From the NCBI GenBank assembly GCA_002320815.1, contig DCLA01000036.1, forward strand, positions 8,323 to 72,322: a DNA stretch of 64,000 nucleotides, read 5' to 3'. Source of the stretch: Myxococcales bacterium UBA1660. Lineage in GTDB: Bacteria > Myxococcota_A > Polyangia > Polyangiales > Houyiibacteriaceae. The notes under the pieces were generated by a model. It was not told where the DNA came from. It saw only the letters and a program-made list of their open reading frames with translations, and ran no database searches. A program made the position numbers and the translations under genes. Each line of letters opens with the position of its first letter. Within the stretch, counting starts at the first letter, position 1. Below, piece after piece: positions 24,867-32,898 of this stretch.

Positions 24867-26912
24867 TCAGGGCTCCGGGCGGCGCCGGGCGGCGAGCCCG
24901 ACCCAGAAGGTGCGCGGCCGGGTGGTGAGGTACACGCCGCCGTTGTTGAGGACGTTGTCCACGCCCACGAAGACCTCCAGGCGCTCGTCGGCGATCGTCT
25001 TGGCCAGGCGGAGGTCCAGCGCCAGGTAGGGCTCGGCTTCGAGGGGTCCGTCGTCGCCGTTGAAGATCCGCGCGCCCATGAGCTGGCTACGCCAGCGGGC
25101 GCTCCAGCCGCTCCGGGCGTAGCGGACGCGCAGGCTGGCCTGGTGCCGAGCCCGCCCGGGTAGCGGGTCCCCGCTCTGGAGATCCCGCGCGTGGAGCCAG
25201 GTGTAGCTCCCGTCGACGTCGAGGCGGCCCCACGAGCCGCGGGTGGCGTAGCGGAGTTGGCTCTCCAGACCCGCGGTGCGCGCGTCGCCGACGTTGACGT
25301 AGTGATAGGTGCTCACCCCGTCCTCGGTGGCCTGCAGATCGGTGGTGATCAGATCCCGCACCCGGGTCCAATGCCCGGTGAGGTGCAGCGCGAGGCGGCG
25401 GCCTTCGGTGCGCGCCAGGTCGAGCTCGACGCCGCCGTCGAGGCCCCAGCTCTGCTCGGGGCGCAGGTCGGGGTTCCCGTTGACGATGTAGCCGAGCGCG
25501 GCGTTCTGGGTGAACTGGAGCAAGAGCTCCCGGAAGCCCGGAGCGCGGAAGCCGCGCCCGCCCGACGCCCGGATCCGGACCCGGTCGTGGACGTCGAAGC
25601 GGAGCTGGAGCTTGGGCGAGAGGGCCTGCCCGAAGGCGCTGTCGGCGTCGAAGCGGAGGCCGGGGACCACCCCGACGCGCTCCGAGGGCTGCCACTCGTG
25701 CTGGACGTAGGGCGCGAGGCGGGCGCGAGTGCCGGGGCCGCTCAGCCGCGGCGACGCCAGCCGCTCCAGGGAGGTGTCGTAGCCGACGGTGGTCACGTGG
25801 TGGCTGGAGAAGGCGTGGACGTAGCGCAGGCGGAGTTGGCCGATCTGCTCCCGGGTGTCGGTGACCTCGCCCATCTGCGCGCCGCCGCGGACCCGGCGCA
25901 CGAACTGGTCCCGGAAGGCCCCGTAGCTGCCCCAGATCCGCAGCGTCCCGCGCCGCAGCGTGATGCGGGTCGAGGCGCCCACCCGCGCCTGCTCGGTGCG
26001 GTTCGCGCGCTCGACCACCGTCCGGCCGCGGAGCTCCAGGGCCACGTCGTCGCGGCGCAGGTAGGTGCCGTGGATCCGCAGCCGGCCCCGGTCGAAGCGG
26101 ATCACGCCGCTGCCGCCGATGTCCCAGGTGCTGCTCTGGGGCGCGGTGGTGGCGGCGTCCGAGGGATCCAGGTCGAAAGCGTCCAGGCGGTGGAAGCCGC
26201 CGTGGACCTCGGCGCCGCCGTGGGATCCCCCGTAGCCCGCGCTGGCGCTGAGATCGTAGGTGCCGCCGTAGCCGTCCCGGGGCACGTCGCCCGTGCGGGG
26301 TCCGCCCTCGAAGCCGCCGCGCGGGTTGGTGCGCAGGCGATCCTGGTAGCCGTAGGTCGCGCGGAGCGAGGTCGCCCAACCCTCGGGCGGGTCCCGGGGG
26401 ATCAGGTCCACCACGCCGCCAATGGCGTCGCTGCCGTAGAGCGCCGAGGAGGCGCCGCGGAGGATCTCGACCGAGGCGTAGTCCTCGAGCTGGAAGCGGG
26501 AGAGATCCAGGGTCCCGTCCATGCGGCCGATGATGCGCTCGCCATCGACCAAGAAGAGCACGTGCTCGGGCTCGAGGCCCCGGAGCCGGAGGCCTTCGCC
26601 ACGGACCGCGGAGAAGACCTGCATGTTGCCGCGCTCCTCGAGGAGCTCGGCCACGGTCTCGGCGCCGGACTCCTCGAGCTCCTGCCGGTCGATGGACTCC
26701 ACCTGGGCCACTTCGCCCTGGCCGTCGACCTCGTAGTCGACCCGGAGCTCGTCCAGATCGACGGCTTCCGCCGCGCCGCCCGAACCGGTCTCCGCGCCGT
26801 CCTCGCCGGCCGCCGCTTCCGCGAGCAGCGCGTCCCAGTCCTCGTCGTCCAGCGGGTCCTGGGCCGCCGCGGGCGCGGCCAGGAGCACCAGGCCGATCCA
26901 GAGCCGCCTCAG
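24867..26912 (-). CDS. TonB-dependent receptor, HmuR-like (heme/iron)
   Basis: About 681 residues if translation begins at the CTG at 26912. A signal peptide (RRLWIGLVLLAAPAAAQ) and an acidic stretch precede the plug (VRGEGLRLRGLEPEHVLFLVDGERI, ILRGASSALYGSDAIGGVVDLI). A barrel follows, ending in an aromatic strand (TFWVGLAARR). FRAPGFRELLLQF and NGNPDLRPEQSW correspond to the FRAP and NPxL boxes of heme receptors; no His lies between them. No N-terminal signalling domain is seen. No ATG, GTG or TTG gives a clean signal peptide; the in-frame ATG upstream (27053) would run through the zinc-ribbon gene, so the start is uncertain. It is co-directional with that gene behind a Fur-like box and probably partners the HmuY-like lipoprotein. 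Confidence 0.85.
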   Translation of the reverse strand: MRRLWIGLVLLAAPAAAQDPLDDEDWDALLAEAAAGEDGAETGSGGAAEAVDLDELRVDYEVDGQGEVAQVESIDRQELEESGAETVAELLEERGNMQVFSAVRGEGLRLRGLEPEHVLFLVDGERIIGRMDGTLDLSRFQLEDYASVEILRGASSALYGSDAIGGVVDLIPRDPPEGWATSLRATYGYQDRLRTNPRGGFEGGPRTGDVPRDGYGGTYDLSASAGYGGSHGGAEVHGGFHRLDAFDLDPSDAATTAPQSSTWDIGGSGVIRFDRGRLRIHGTYLRRDDVALELRGRTVVERANRTEQARVGASTRITLRRGTLRIWGSYGAFRDQFVRRVRGGAQMGEVTDTREQIGQLRLRYVHAFSSHHVTTVGYDTSLERLASPRLSGPGTRARLAPYVQHEWQPSERVGVVPGLRFDADSAFGQALSPKLQLRFDVHDRVRIRASGGRGFRAPGFRELLLQFTQNAALGYIVNGNPDLRPEQSWGLDGGVELDLARTEGRRLALHLTGHWTRVRDLITTDLQATEDGVSTYHYVNVGDARTAGLESQLRYATRGSWGRLDVDGSYTWLHARDLQSGDPLPGRARHQASLRVRYARSGWSARWRSQLMGARIFNGDDGPLEAEPYLALDLRLAKTIADERLEVFVGVDNVLNNGGVYLTTRPRTFWVGLAARRRPEP

Positions 26913-27112
26913 GAGGTGCCGCGCAGATCGGGCTCGCCTCGGAGCGCGGAGATCAGCAGTTCTCGGGGCACGAGCACCTTGGTCTTGCAGCGACCGCAGT
27001 GCAGCTCGAGCCCTTCGGCCACGACGCGAGCCAGGAGCCGGTGGCATCCGCAACGGCAGTCACCGTTGGGCTCCACCCGCACCACGCCTCGCTCGAACGC
27101 TCGTCGACCCAC
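26909..27112 (-). CDS. Small zinc-ribbon-like protein upstream of the receptor
   Basis: The 67-residue protein starts at a GTG at 27112, preceded by AAAGGGG as ribosome-binding site. It carries CRCGCHRLLARVVAEGLELHCGRCK, a four-Cys knuckle pair (CxC..., CxxC) resembling small Com-like zinc ribbons or rubredoxin-like folds. It could bind Zn or Fe. It lies directly behind a Fur-box-like site and its stop overlaps the receptor's proposed CTG start, so the two should be co-expressed. No function is assignable; a metal-responsive regulator or translational coupler is a guess. Confidence 0.6.
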   Translation of the reverse strand: MGRRAFERGVVRVEPNGDCRCGCHRLLARVVAEGLELHCGRCKTKVLVPRELLISALRGEPDLRGTS

Positions 27113-27121
27113 GCCCCTTTA

Positions 27122-27138
27122 TTGAAATTGATTTTCAA
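27122..27138. promoter_or_regulatory. Fur-box-like operator of the zinc-ribbon/TonB-receptor operon
   Basis: TTGAAATTGATTTTCAA is identical over all 17 bases to the site at 19671-19687, 7.4 kb away. It sits just upstream of the AAAGGGG ribosome-binding site and GTG of the zinc-ribbon gene, a position that would block initiation. Confidence 0.78.
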
Positions 27139-27180
27139 GACCGTCAAGAGGATTCGGTCCCGAAAGCGTGAACGCGGGCG

Positions 27181-27558
27181 TCAGGGGGACTCGGAGGTCG
27201 CCTCCAGCTCCTGCACGAAGTGCAGCCCGGCGTAGGCCAGGCCCATCAGGCCCAGCATCACGAAGGCGAGGATGATCGGGGTCCACGAGAACCCGGTCTG
27301 GAGCGCGAAGCGGTCGCGGTAGTAGCGGCCCTTGCTCCGCTCCCGGAGCTTCTTCTGCACCCCGGGCAGGAGATCGGGGACGTCGCCCTCGACCTCGCCG
27401 AGCCCGTGGGCCTCGTCGAGGAGGGCGGCGAGCTCCTCGTACTCCGCGCGCAGCTCGGCGTCGGCGTCGAGGGCCGCGTCGAAGGCCTCGCGCTCGGGTC
27501 CCTCGAGGACCCCGTCGTAGGCCTCGCTGAAGAGGTCTCTGGCTTCTTCGGCGTTCAT
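27181..27558 (-). CDS. Membrane anti-sigma-factor-like protein
   Basis: A 125-residue protein with a soluble acidic N-terminus (EEARDLFSEAYDGVLEGPEREAFDAALDADAELRAEYEEL, the pattern of zf-HC2-like anti-sigma domains but without the His/Cys zinc ligands) and one membrane helix near residues 92-113. Its ATG overlaps the sigma gene's stop by 4 bp (ATGA), the usual arrangement of an ECF sigma factor with its antagonist. It probably holds the sigma factor at the inner membrane. What signal releases it is not visible. Confidence 0.78.
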   Translation of the reverse strand: MNAEEARDLFSEAYDGVLEGPEREAFDAALDADAELRAEYEELAALLDEAHGLGEVEGDVPDLLPGVQKKLRERSKGRYYRDRFALQTGFSWTPIILAFVMLGLMGLAYAGLHFVQELEATSESP

Positions 27559-28241
27559 GAGCCTTCTTCGTCCATCGTGCCGCTGGCGCGCAGCTCGCGC
27601 ACGCGCTCGGCGAGGGCCAGGCGGGCCCGGTGCAGGCGACTCTTCACGGTGCCGGCCGGCAGACCGGTCACGTCTTGGATCTCGTCGTAGGTCAGGTTCT
27701 CGATGTCCCGGAGCACGACCAGGGTCCGCTGCTCCTCGTTCAGCTCGCGCAGAGCCTGCCCGATGAAGCCCTCCACCTGGCGCCCGAGGAGCACGTCGTC
27801 CGGGCGCGGGAGCTGGGCGCTGGTGGACATGGTGGCGCTCTCGATGGCGTGGGCGTCGGCGATCTCGTCGAGCTCGCGCTTCTGCCCCCGACCGCGCCGG
27901 CCCAGGAACTTCAGCCGGTTCTTGCAGTGGTTGGTGGCCACCCGATACATCCAGGTGCTCAGCTTGGAGTCGCCGCGGAAGCCGTCGATCCGCTTGAACA
28001 CGGTGACGAAGACCTCCTGCGCCAGGTCCTCGGCCTCGGCCCGGTCCCCGAGCATGCGGAAGACCAACCGGTAGATGCGCCCCTGGTAGAGCTCCACCAG
28101 CTCGTTGAAGGCCGCCTCATCGCGCCGCTTCAGGCGCGCGACCAGCTCTTCTTCGTGACCTTCGGGCATGGGGACGTGGAAACCAGCCGCCGTTGCGGCC
28201 CGCTCTTCGAGGGTGAAGCCCTTGGCGGTCGTGGCAGCCAC
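27555..28241 (-). CDS. ECF (RpoE-like) RNA polymerase sigma factor
   Basis: 228 residues from a GTG at 28241; an in-frame ATG at 28169 gives 204. Region 2 is clear (FNELVELYQGRIYRLVFRMLGDRAEAEDLAQEVFVTVFKRID, FRGDSKLSTWMYRVATNHCKNRL) and region 4 is clear (LRELNEEQRTLVVLRDIENLTYDEIQDVTGLPAGTVKSRLHRARLAL). It is followed by its probable anti-sigma factor. It lies upstream of the iron-receptor operon but that operon has its own Fur-like site, so a direct link is possible rather than shown. Confidence 0.92.
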   Translation of the reverse strand: MAATTAKGFTLEERAATAAGFHVPMPEGHEEELVARLKRRDEAAFNELVELYQGRIYRLVFRMLGDRAEAEDLAQEVFVTVFKRIDGFRGDSKLSTWMYRVATNHCKNRLKFLGRRGRGQKRELDEIADAHAIESATMSTSAQLPRPDDVLLGRQVEGFIGQALRELNEEQRTLVVLRDIENLTYDEIQDVTGLPAGTVKSRLHRARLALAERVRELRASGTMDEEGS

Positions 28242-28309
28242 GACCCCCTGACACCATCACCCGCGCCCGGTTCCACTCGGCGCCGCGAGCTTACACCGAG
28301 CGGCGCGGA

Positions 28310-29269
28310 TCACTGCACGTGATAGCGGATGTTCAGCAGGAGCTGGGTGTCGTTGCCGGGCTCGTAGGCGATGTCCTGGCGGAGCGCGATGTCCATCCCG
28401 AACTGCTGGTCCACGTAGCCCACCGAGGCGGTGATCTGATTGAGTACCCGGCCCTGGTCCCGGCGATACCCGACGCGCAGCGGGAAGCTCTCGCCGGCGA
28501 GGTACTCGATGCCCACGCCGAAGAGGAGCTCCGCCTGCTCGAAGGTGGTCAGGTCGACCAAGATGTCGCCGGAGACGCTGAAGAGGTTCCCGAAGGCGTA
28601 GCCGAGACCGCCCCCGAGGGTCAGCGGGGCCAGGGGCGAGTCGGTGCGGATCAGGTTGTTGCCGAGGAGCGCGATGTGCAGCCCGTCCACCGGGGTCACC
28701 CGAATCGACGCGTCGAGGGTGAAGGCCTTCACGCCGGCGCCGACGCTCTCGCCGTCGGAGTTCTCCTGGCGGGAGCGGAGGTTGATGTACCGGGCCGAGA
28801 GCCCGAGGCCGATCTTCTGGGAGAGGGGCAGACCCAGGGCCAGGCGGCCGTCGTAGCCGCGCAAGGCGCGGTCGCCGCTGCCGTAGAAGCCGTGGAAGCT
28901 CAGACCGGCGGCCATCTTGGAGGTGATGGAGTCGACGATGGCGCCGCCGTACATCCAGGCGCGGTCGCCGGGGACGAAGGAGGCCATGGTCTCGATGTGG
29001 TAGAGCTGGGCCATCCCGATGTTGGCCGCGTTGTAGGCCAGCGCGGAGGTGCCCTGGGCCGTGGCCCGCGCGCCGAGACCCATGCCGACGCCTCGCGCCG
29101 TCTCGTAGGTCTCTTCTCGGGGGGCTTCGGCACTCGGTGCCACCAGGCTGCCGTCGCCGGTGAGCTCGGTCGCCTGGGCCTGCCCCTCCGTCGCGAAGAG
29201 CAGCGCGCCCCAGAGGCTCAGCGCCACCAGTCCACAGCTTTTCCCCACCCTGCCGATCGCGTGATCCAT
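28310..29269 (-). CDS. Outer-membrane beta-barrel protein (PorV/FadL-like)
   Basis: The 319-residue protein starts MDHAIGRVGKSCGLVALSLWGALLFATEGQAQA at the ATG at 29269, a cleavable signal peptide. The mature part begins ARGVGMGLGARATAQGTSALAYNAANIG, the N-terminus seen in PorV/UPF0164-type barrels. Alternating amphipathic strands follow with Gly/aromatic pairs, ending in an aromatic-rich last strand (LLLNIRYHVQ). Probably an outer-membrane structural or transport protein; substrate unknown. It is separate from the sigma gene downstream (68 bp). Confidence 0.75.
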   Translation of the reverse strand: MDHAIGRVGKSCGLVALSLWGALLFATEGQAQATELTGDGSLVAPSAEAPREETYETARGVGMGLGARATAQGTSALAYNAANIGMAQLYHIETMASFVPGDRAWMYGGAIVDSITSKMAAGLSFHGFYGSGDRALRGYDGRLALGLPLSQKIGLGLSARYINLRSRQENSDGESVGAGVKAFTLDASIRVTPVDGLHIALLGNNLIRTDSPLAPLTLGGGLGYAFGNLFSVSGDILVDLTTFEQAELLFGVGIEYLAGESFPLRVGYRRDQGRVLNQITASVGYVDQQFGMDIALRQDIAYEPGNDTQLLLNIRYHVQ

Positions 29270-29785
29270 GGATTCTGCTCGTACCACCGGGCGATCCCGC
29301 GCCGAAGAAAATGGCCGAAGCAGCGGATCGCTCATCCTCGTGCGTCGACCTCGGACGCTCGGATGCACAACGCGCGGCAGGGCTGTGGATCATTCCCCAA
29401 CCGTGCGCAAGGCGATCCCCAGGTGCCACGCTCGATCCCACCGGGATCACTCATGGATCGCCTCGATCGTGATCCCCAACGGGTCCCCAGAGAGGGCGAG
29501 GATCGATCCCTCCGCGGTCTCGAATGGAGTGATTCCGGACACTTGGAGCCCGTTGGGGATTCGCGGGGGATCAAGGTCGATGTCGGCCGCAAAAATGCGA
29601 TCGTTTTTTCTCCGGAGATCCTCGGAGGTTAGCCGCGCTGGGGAAAAGTGACGTAGACGCGTCGGGGGGAGGCTGCTAGTTTCGCCTTCCCTCGACATGG
29701 GGACTCGAGAGCCGGAACGTAGAGACAACGCGACGAGGTGAGCCGAGGCACGTCCTCCCTCCACCGAGCACCCTCCGGCCAGCGC

Positions 29786-29815
29786 AACCACGAAGACCAC
29801 GAACGACACGAAGAG
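29786..29815. repeat. Degenerate 9-bp CACGAAGAC-type tandem repeat
   Basis: About three copies of a CCACGAAGA-like unit (CCACGAAGA, CCACGAACG, ACACGAAGA) stand in tandem. Similar short repeats are common intergenic filler in related bacteria. Confidence 0.5.
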
Positions 29816-30026
29816 TCATCCGCGCGCGATTTCGGTCACCCATGCGAGACGAGCAGAGAAGAGAAGTCAGGGACAGGGATTAGTTGGGGACAAAAAGTGG
29901 AAACCACCCGGGTCGACGAGTAGATCGGCGGGCGGTTTCCAAGTCCTCGCGCGTGCGGACGAGTCTACGGGACGAACGAGCACGCGCAGGGTGAGGTCGC
30001 GAACGGAAAGGCCCCCGAGGGCCAGG

Positions 30027-30056
30027 TTTCCACACCTGTGGGTTGGGTGTGGATAG
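30027..30056. promoter_or_regulatory. DnaA-box-like pair at the dnaA promoter
   Basis: TTTCCACAC (30027-30035) and TGTGGATAG (30048-30056) lie in opposite orientation 38-67 bp before the dnaA start, where DnaA autoregulation or origin binding would be expected. Match to the E. coli box is partial. Confidence 0.5.
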
Positions 30057-30093
30057 ATGGATAATTGCGTCGTAATTTCGAGGTTTTGAGCTG

Positions 30094-31482
30094 ATGAACG
30101 AACTGTGGGAACGAGCACTCTCGACGCTTCGCGGCAAGCTCTCCGCGGAGAACTTCGATACGTGGCTGTCGCCGGTCGACTGCGACGCCATCGAAGGTGA
30201 CACCGCCGTGCTCCGGATCCCCAACCGCTTCTATGCGGACTGGATCAGCAACCACTACTCGGACCTCCTCCTGGAGGCCTTCGAGGCGGCGGCTCCGAGC
30301 GATGCGCCCAAGCGGCTGCGCTTCGAGGTCGACGAGCTGTTGCAGGAGAAGGTGCCCCCGGCCCGCCCGGCGGTGCCCGCGCCGCGGCCCCGGAGCCGGG
30401 CCAGCGCGCCGGTCGAGCGCGCCCCGGAGCTCCCCTCCTCGCCGTCGACGCTGAAGCCCACCGACCTGAACCCGAAGTACAGCTTCGACAACTTCGTCGT
30501 CGGTCCGTCGAACCAGCTCGGCCACGCGGCCTCGGTGGCCGTCGGGTCCGCGCCCGGCAAGCGGTACAACCCGCTCTTCATCTACGGCGGCGTCGGCCTC
30601 GGCAAGACGCACCTGATGAACGCCATGGGGCATCGGATCCTCGAGGACGACCCGGGCGCGCGCATCCTCTATCTCTCGGCGGAGCGCTTCACCAACGAGT
30701 TCATCTGGTCGCTGCAGAACCACCGCATCGACGAGTTCCGCCGCCGCTACCGCGAGGGCTGCGACGTCCTGCTCATGGACGACATCCAGTTCCTGGCCGG
30801 CCGCGACCAGACCCAGGAAGAGTTCTTCCACACGTTCAACGCGCTCTACCACCGCGACAAGCAGATCGTGGTCACCTCCGACGTCTACCCGCAGCAGATC
30901 GCGGAGATGGAGGAGCGGCTGGTGAGCCGGTTCCAGTCGGGCATGGTCGCGGACATCCAGCCGCCCGAGCTCGACACCCGCGTGGCCATCATCCAGAAGA
31001 AGGCCGAGGCGGAGAACATCCCGCTGGCCGCCGAGGTCGCCGACTTCATCGCCCACGTGGTGAAGAGCAACGTGCGCGAGCTCGAGGGCACCCTCCTGCG
31101 CATCGCGGTGAAGGCCGAGCTGCTCAGCCGGCCCATCGACCTCGAGCTGGCCAAGGACGCCCTCCGCGGCGTGCTGCCGCCGCCCGAGCAGGCGCTGACC
31201 GTCGAGGACATCCAGCGCGCCGTCTGCGCCTACTTCGGGATCAAGCTCAGCGACCTCAAGGGCAAGCGCCGCCACCGCCAGGTGAGCTACCCGCGACAGA
31301 TCGCGATGTACCTCTGCCGGCATCGGCTGGGCACCAGCTACCCCGAGCTCGGTGACCGCTTCGGCGGCAAGGACCACACGACGGTGATCAGCGCCTGCCG
31401 CAAGATCAACGGCCTGCTCGAAGGCGACGACGAGCAGACCACCGCCGCGGTCAAGGCCCTGGAGATGAAGCTCGGCGCCTGA
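30094..31482 (+). CDS. dnaA: Chromosomal replication initiator DnaA
   Basis: The 462-residue protein has all four domains. Domain I is at the N-terminus (LWERALSTLRGKLSAENFDTWLSPV). A Pro-rich linker spans residues 85-120. The AAA+ domain has Walker A GGVGLGKTHL, DVLLMDDIQFLAGR (Walker B) and the arginine-finger helix. The C-terminal HTH has the signature GGKDHTTVISACRKI, which contacts the DnaA box. It binds oriC and melts the origin. The start at 30094 fits the family N-terminus. It is not followed by dnaN: an unrelated set of genes on the other strand intervenes. Confidence 0.98.
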   Translation: MNELWERALSTLRGKLSAENFDTWLSPVDCDAIEGDTAVLRIPNRFYADWISNHYSDLLLEAFEAAAPSDAPKRLRFEVDELLQEKVPPARPAVPAPRPRSRASAPVERAPELPSSPSTLKPTDLNPKYSFDNFVVGPSNQLGHAASVAVGSAPGKRYNPLFIYGGVGLGKTHLMNAMGHRILEDDPGARILYLSAERFTNEFIWSLQNHRIDEFRRRYREGCDVLLMDDIQFLAGRDQTQEEFFHTFNALYHRDKQIVVTSDVYPQQIAEMEERLVSRFQSGMVADIQPPELDTRVAIIQKKAEAENIPLAAEVADFIAHVVKSNVRELEGTLLRIAVKAELLSRPIDLELAKDALRGVLPPPEQALTVEDIQRAVCAYFGIKLSDLKGKRRHRQVSYPRQIAMYLCRHRLGTSYPELGDRFGGKDHTTVISACRKINGLLEGDDEQTTAAVKALEMKLGA

Positions 31483-31560
31483 CGGCGGGGCACGGGGCAG
31501 GACGCTTCCGAACTCGCCCTTCGGGCTCGTTCTTCAGCGCCCTGCTACTTCATCCGCCTG

Positions 31561-32898
31561 CTAATCGAGCAGCTTCGCCTGCCGGAGGATCTCGCGCCAG
31601 CTCGGGCGGGATCCTCCGAGGAGCAGCCCCACGCGGAAGAGGCGGGCGCCGATGCGGATGGCCAGCCAGGTGGCCAGCATCAAGCTGGCCACCGCCAGCG
31701 CGAGCTCCGAGGGGGCGACGCCGTCGGGATCGACCGACATGCGGACCATCAGGGTCAGCGGGGCGGTGAAGGGGATCACGCTGAAGAGGGTCCCCAGGGT
31801 CCCGTGGGGTTCCTCGAGAAGCATCAGGAGGACCATCAGCGGCGTCACCGAGAGCATGGCCCAGCCGAGGGTGAGCTTCTGGCTCTCGGCGACGCTCGAG
31901 CCGAGGGATCCGGTGGCCAGCATCAGGCTGCCGATGAAGAGGTAGCCGAGGACGAAGAAGAGCGGCGCGATGGCGATGGCTTCCCAGGGGAAGACCACGT
32001 CCATGGTGCTCAACATGGCGACCGCGCCGGCGCTGCCGCCGAGGGCCATGACGCCCCAGACCGTCAACTGGATCAGCCCGGCCACGCCGAGGCCGAGGAG
32101 CTTGCCCAGGAGGATCTCGTTGGGATCCGCGGAGCTGAGGAGCACCTCGACGATCTTGGACTCCTTGTCCACCGCGACGGCCTGCACGAGGTAGCCGGAG
32201 GAGAAGAGGAGCGCGGTGAGGAGGAAGACCCCGAGGAGGAAGGGGACCCCCATGCGCAGCAGGAGCTCGACGGTGCGCTCGGCCTCGCCGCGGTGCGCGC
32301 CGGAGTCGTTCACGATGGTCCGCTCGAGCTCCATGGGCTCCAGGACCCGCTGCCGGATCTCGGGGCGGACCTCGGACTCGGTGCGCAGCAGGCGGTCCCG
32401 GAGCAGGCGCGCCAGGGTCGGCTCGACGGCGGAGTGGCGCGCGCTGATCACCGGGCCGCCGGTGCGGGCGAAGACGTCGACGCGCCCGGACTCGACGTAG
32501 TCGCCGGTGACCACGTAGAGGCCACCGGGGAGGAAGTCGGCCGCGAGCGCCTCGCGGCCCTCGTCGACGCTCTCGTAGCGGCGGAAGACCACCGATCTGA
32601 GGGCGATCAAGGGGCCGTCGTCGACGCGCACGGCGGCCGCGCGTTCGGTGAGGTCGAGGTCTTCGGGGCCGGTCCAGATGGCGGGGTCGGCGAAGAGACC
32701 GGCCTCGTCCACCAGGCCACAGACCGCGACCTCGTCGAGCTGCCGGGCGAGGAAGTCGCCCTGGATGAGCAGCATCACCCCCGCCAGCGCGGTGAGGAAG
32801 ATGGGCAGGCCGAAGGTCGCCAGGAGGAAGCTCGGGCGCTTCACGACGTTGGCCATCTCGAAGCGGGCGATGGCGCCCACGCGGTTGGGACGGATCAC
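31561..32898 (-). CDS. ABC-2-type exporter permease (NatB-like)
   Basis: The 445-residue protein starts at a GTG at 32898 that overlaps the stop of the ATPase gene by 4 bp (GTGA). One helix near residues 25-45 is followed by an about 170-residue extracytoplasmic loop and five or six helices from residue 215 on, with VDKESKIVEVLLSSADPNEILLGKLLG between them, the NatB/YhaP-type signature. Together with the upstream ATPase it forms an efflux pump of the Na+/peptide/antibiotic exporter type; the substrate is unknown. It converges with dnaA. Confidence 0.88.
   Translation of the reverse strand: MIRPNRVGAIARFEMANVVKRPSFLLATFGLPIFLTALAGVMLLIQGDFLARQLDEVAVCGLVDEAGLFADPAIWTGPEDLDLTERAAAVRVDDGPLIALRSVVFRRYESVDEGREALAADFLPGGLYVVTGDYVESGRVDVFARTGGPVISARHSAVEPTLARLLRDRLLRTESEVRPEIRQRVLEPMELERTIVNDSGAHRGEAERTVELLLRMGVPFLLGVFLLTALLFSSGYLVQAVAVDKESKIVEVLLSSADPNEILLGKLLGLGVAGLIQLTVWGVMALGGSAGAVAMLSTMDVVFPWEAIAIAPLFFVLGYLFIGSLMLATGSLGSSVAESQKLTLGWAMLSVTPLMVLLMLLEEPHGTLGTLFSVIPFTAPLTLMVRMSVDPDGVAPSELALAVASLMLATWLAIRIGARLFRVGLLLGGSRPSWREILRQAKLLD

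Larger units (their letters stand above)
29270..30093. other. 824-bp intergenic region before dnaA: candidate oriC/dnaA control region
   Basis: No convincing gene is seen. DnaA-box-like sites are TGTGGATCA (29384-29392), TTTCCACAC (30027-30035) and TGTGGATAG (30048-30056). The first and last each have one mismatch to TGTGGATAA. A short AT-rich run precedes dnaA (about 30057-30085), and another poly-T run lies near 29600. The motif TCCCCA(A)/TTGGGGA recurs about six times between 29390 and 29890. The region also holds a degenerate CACGAAGA-type repeat (29786-29815). This is the best origin candidate in the window but is unproved. Confidence 0.5.

Noticed and set aside
29447..29809. 120-codon minus frame (MSFVVFVVALAGGCSV...) with a lipobox-like start
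   Set aside because: Lies in the presumed dnaA/oriC intergenic region. Its start is formed by the CACGAAGA repeat, and its codon use is less GC3-biased than its neighbours. Left as a possible but unsupported small gene.
31510..31532. Hairpin after dnaA as a terminator
   Set aside because: Only a 4-bp perfect core with mismatched flanks and no T-run; too weak to list.
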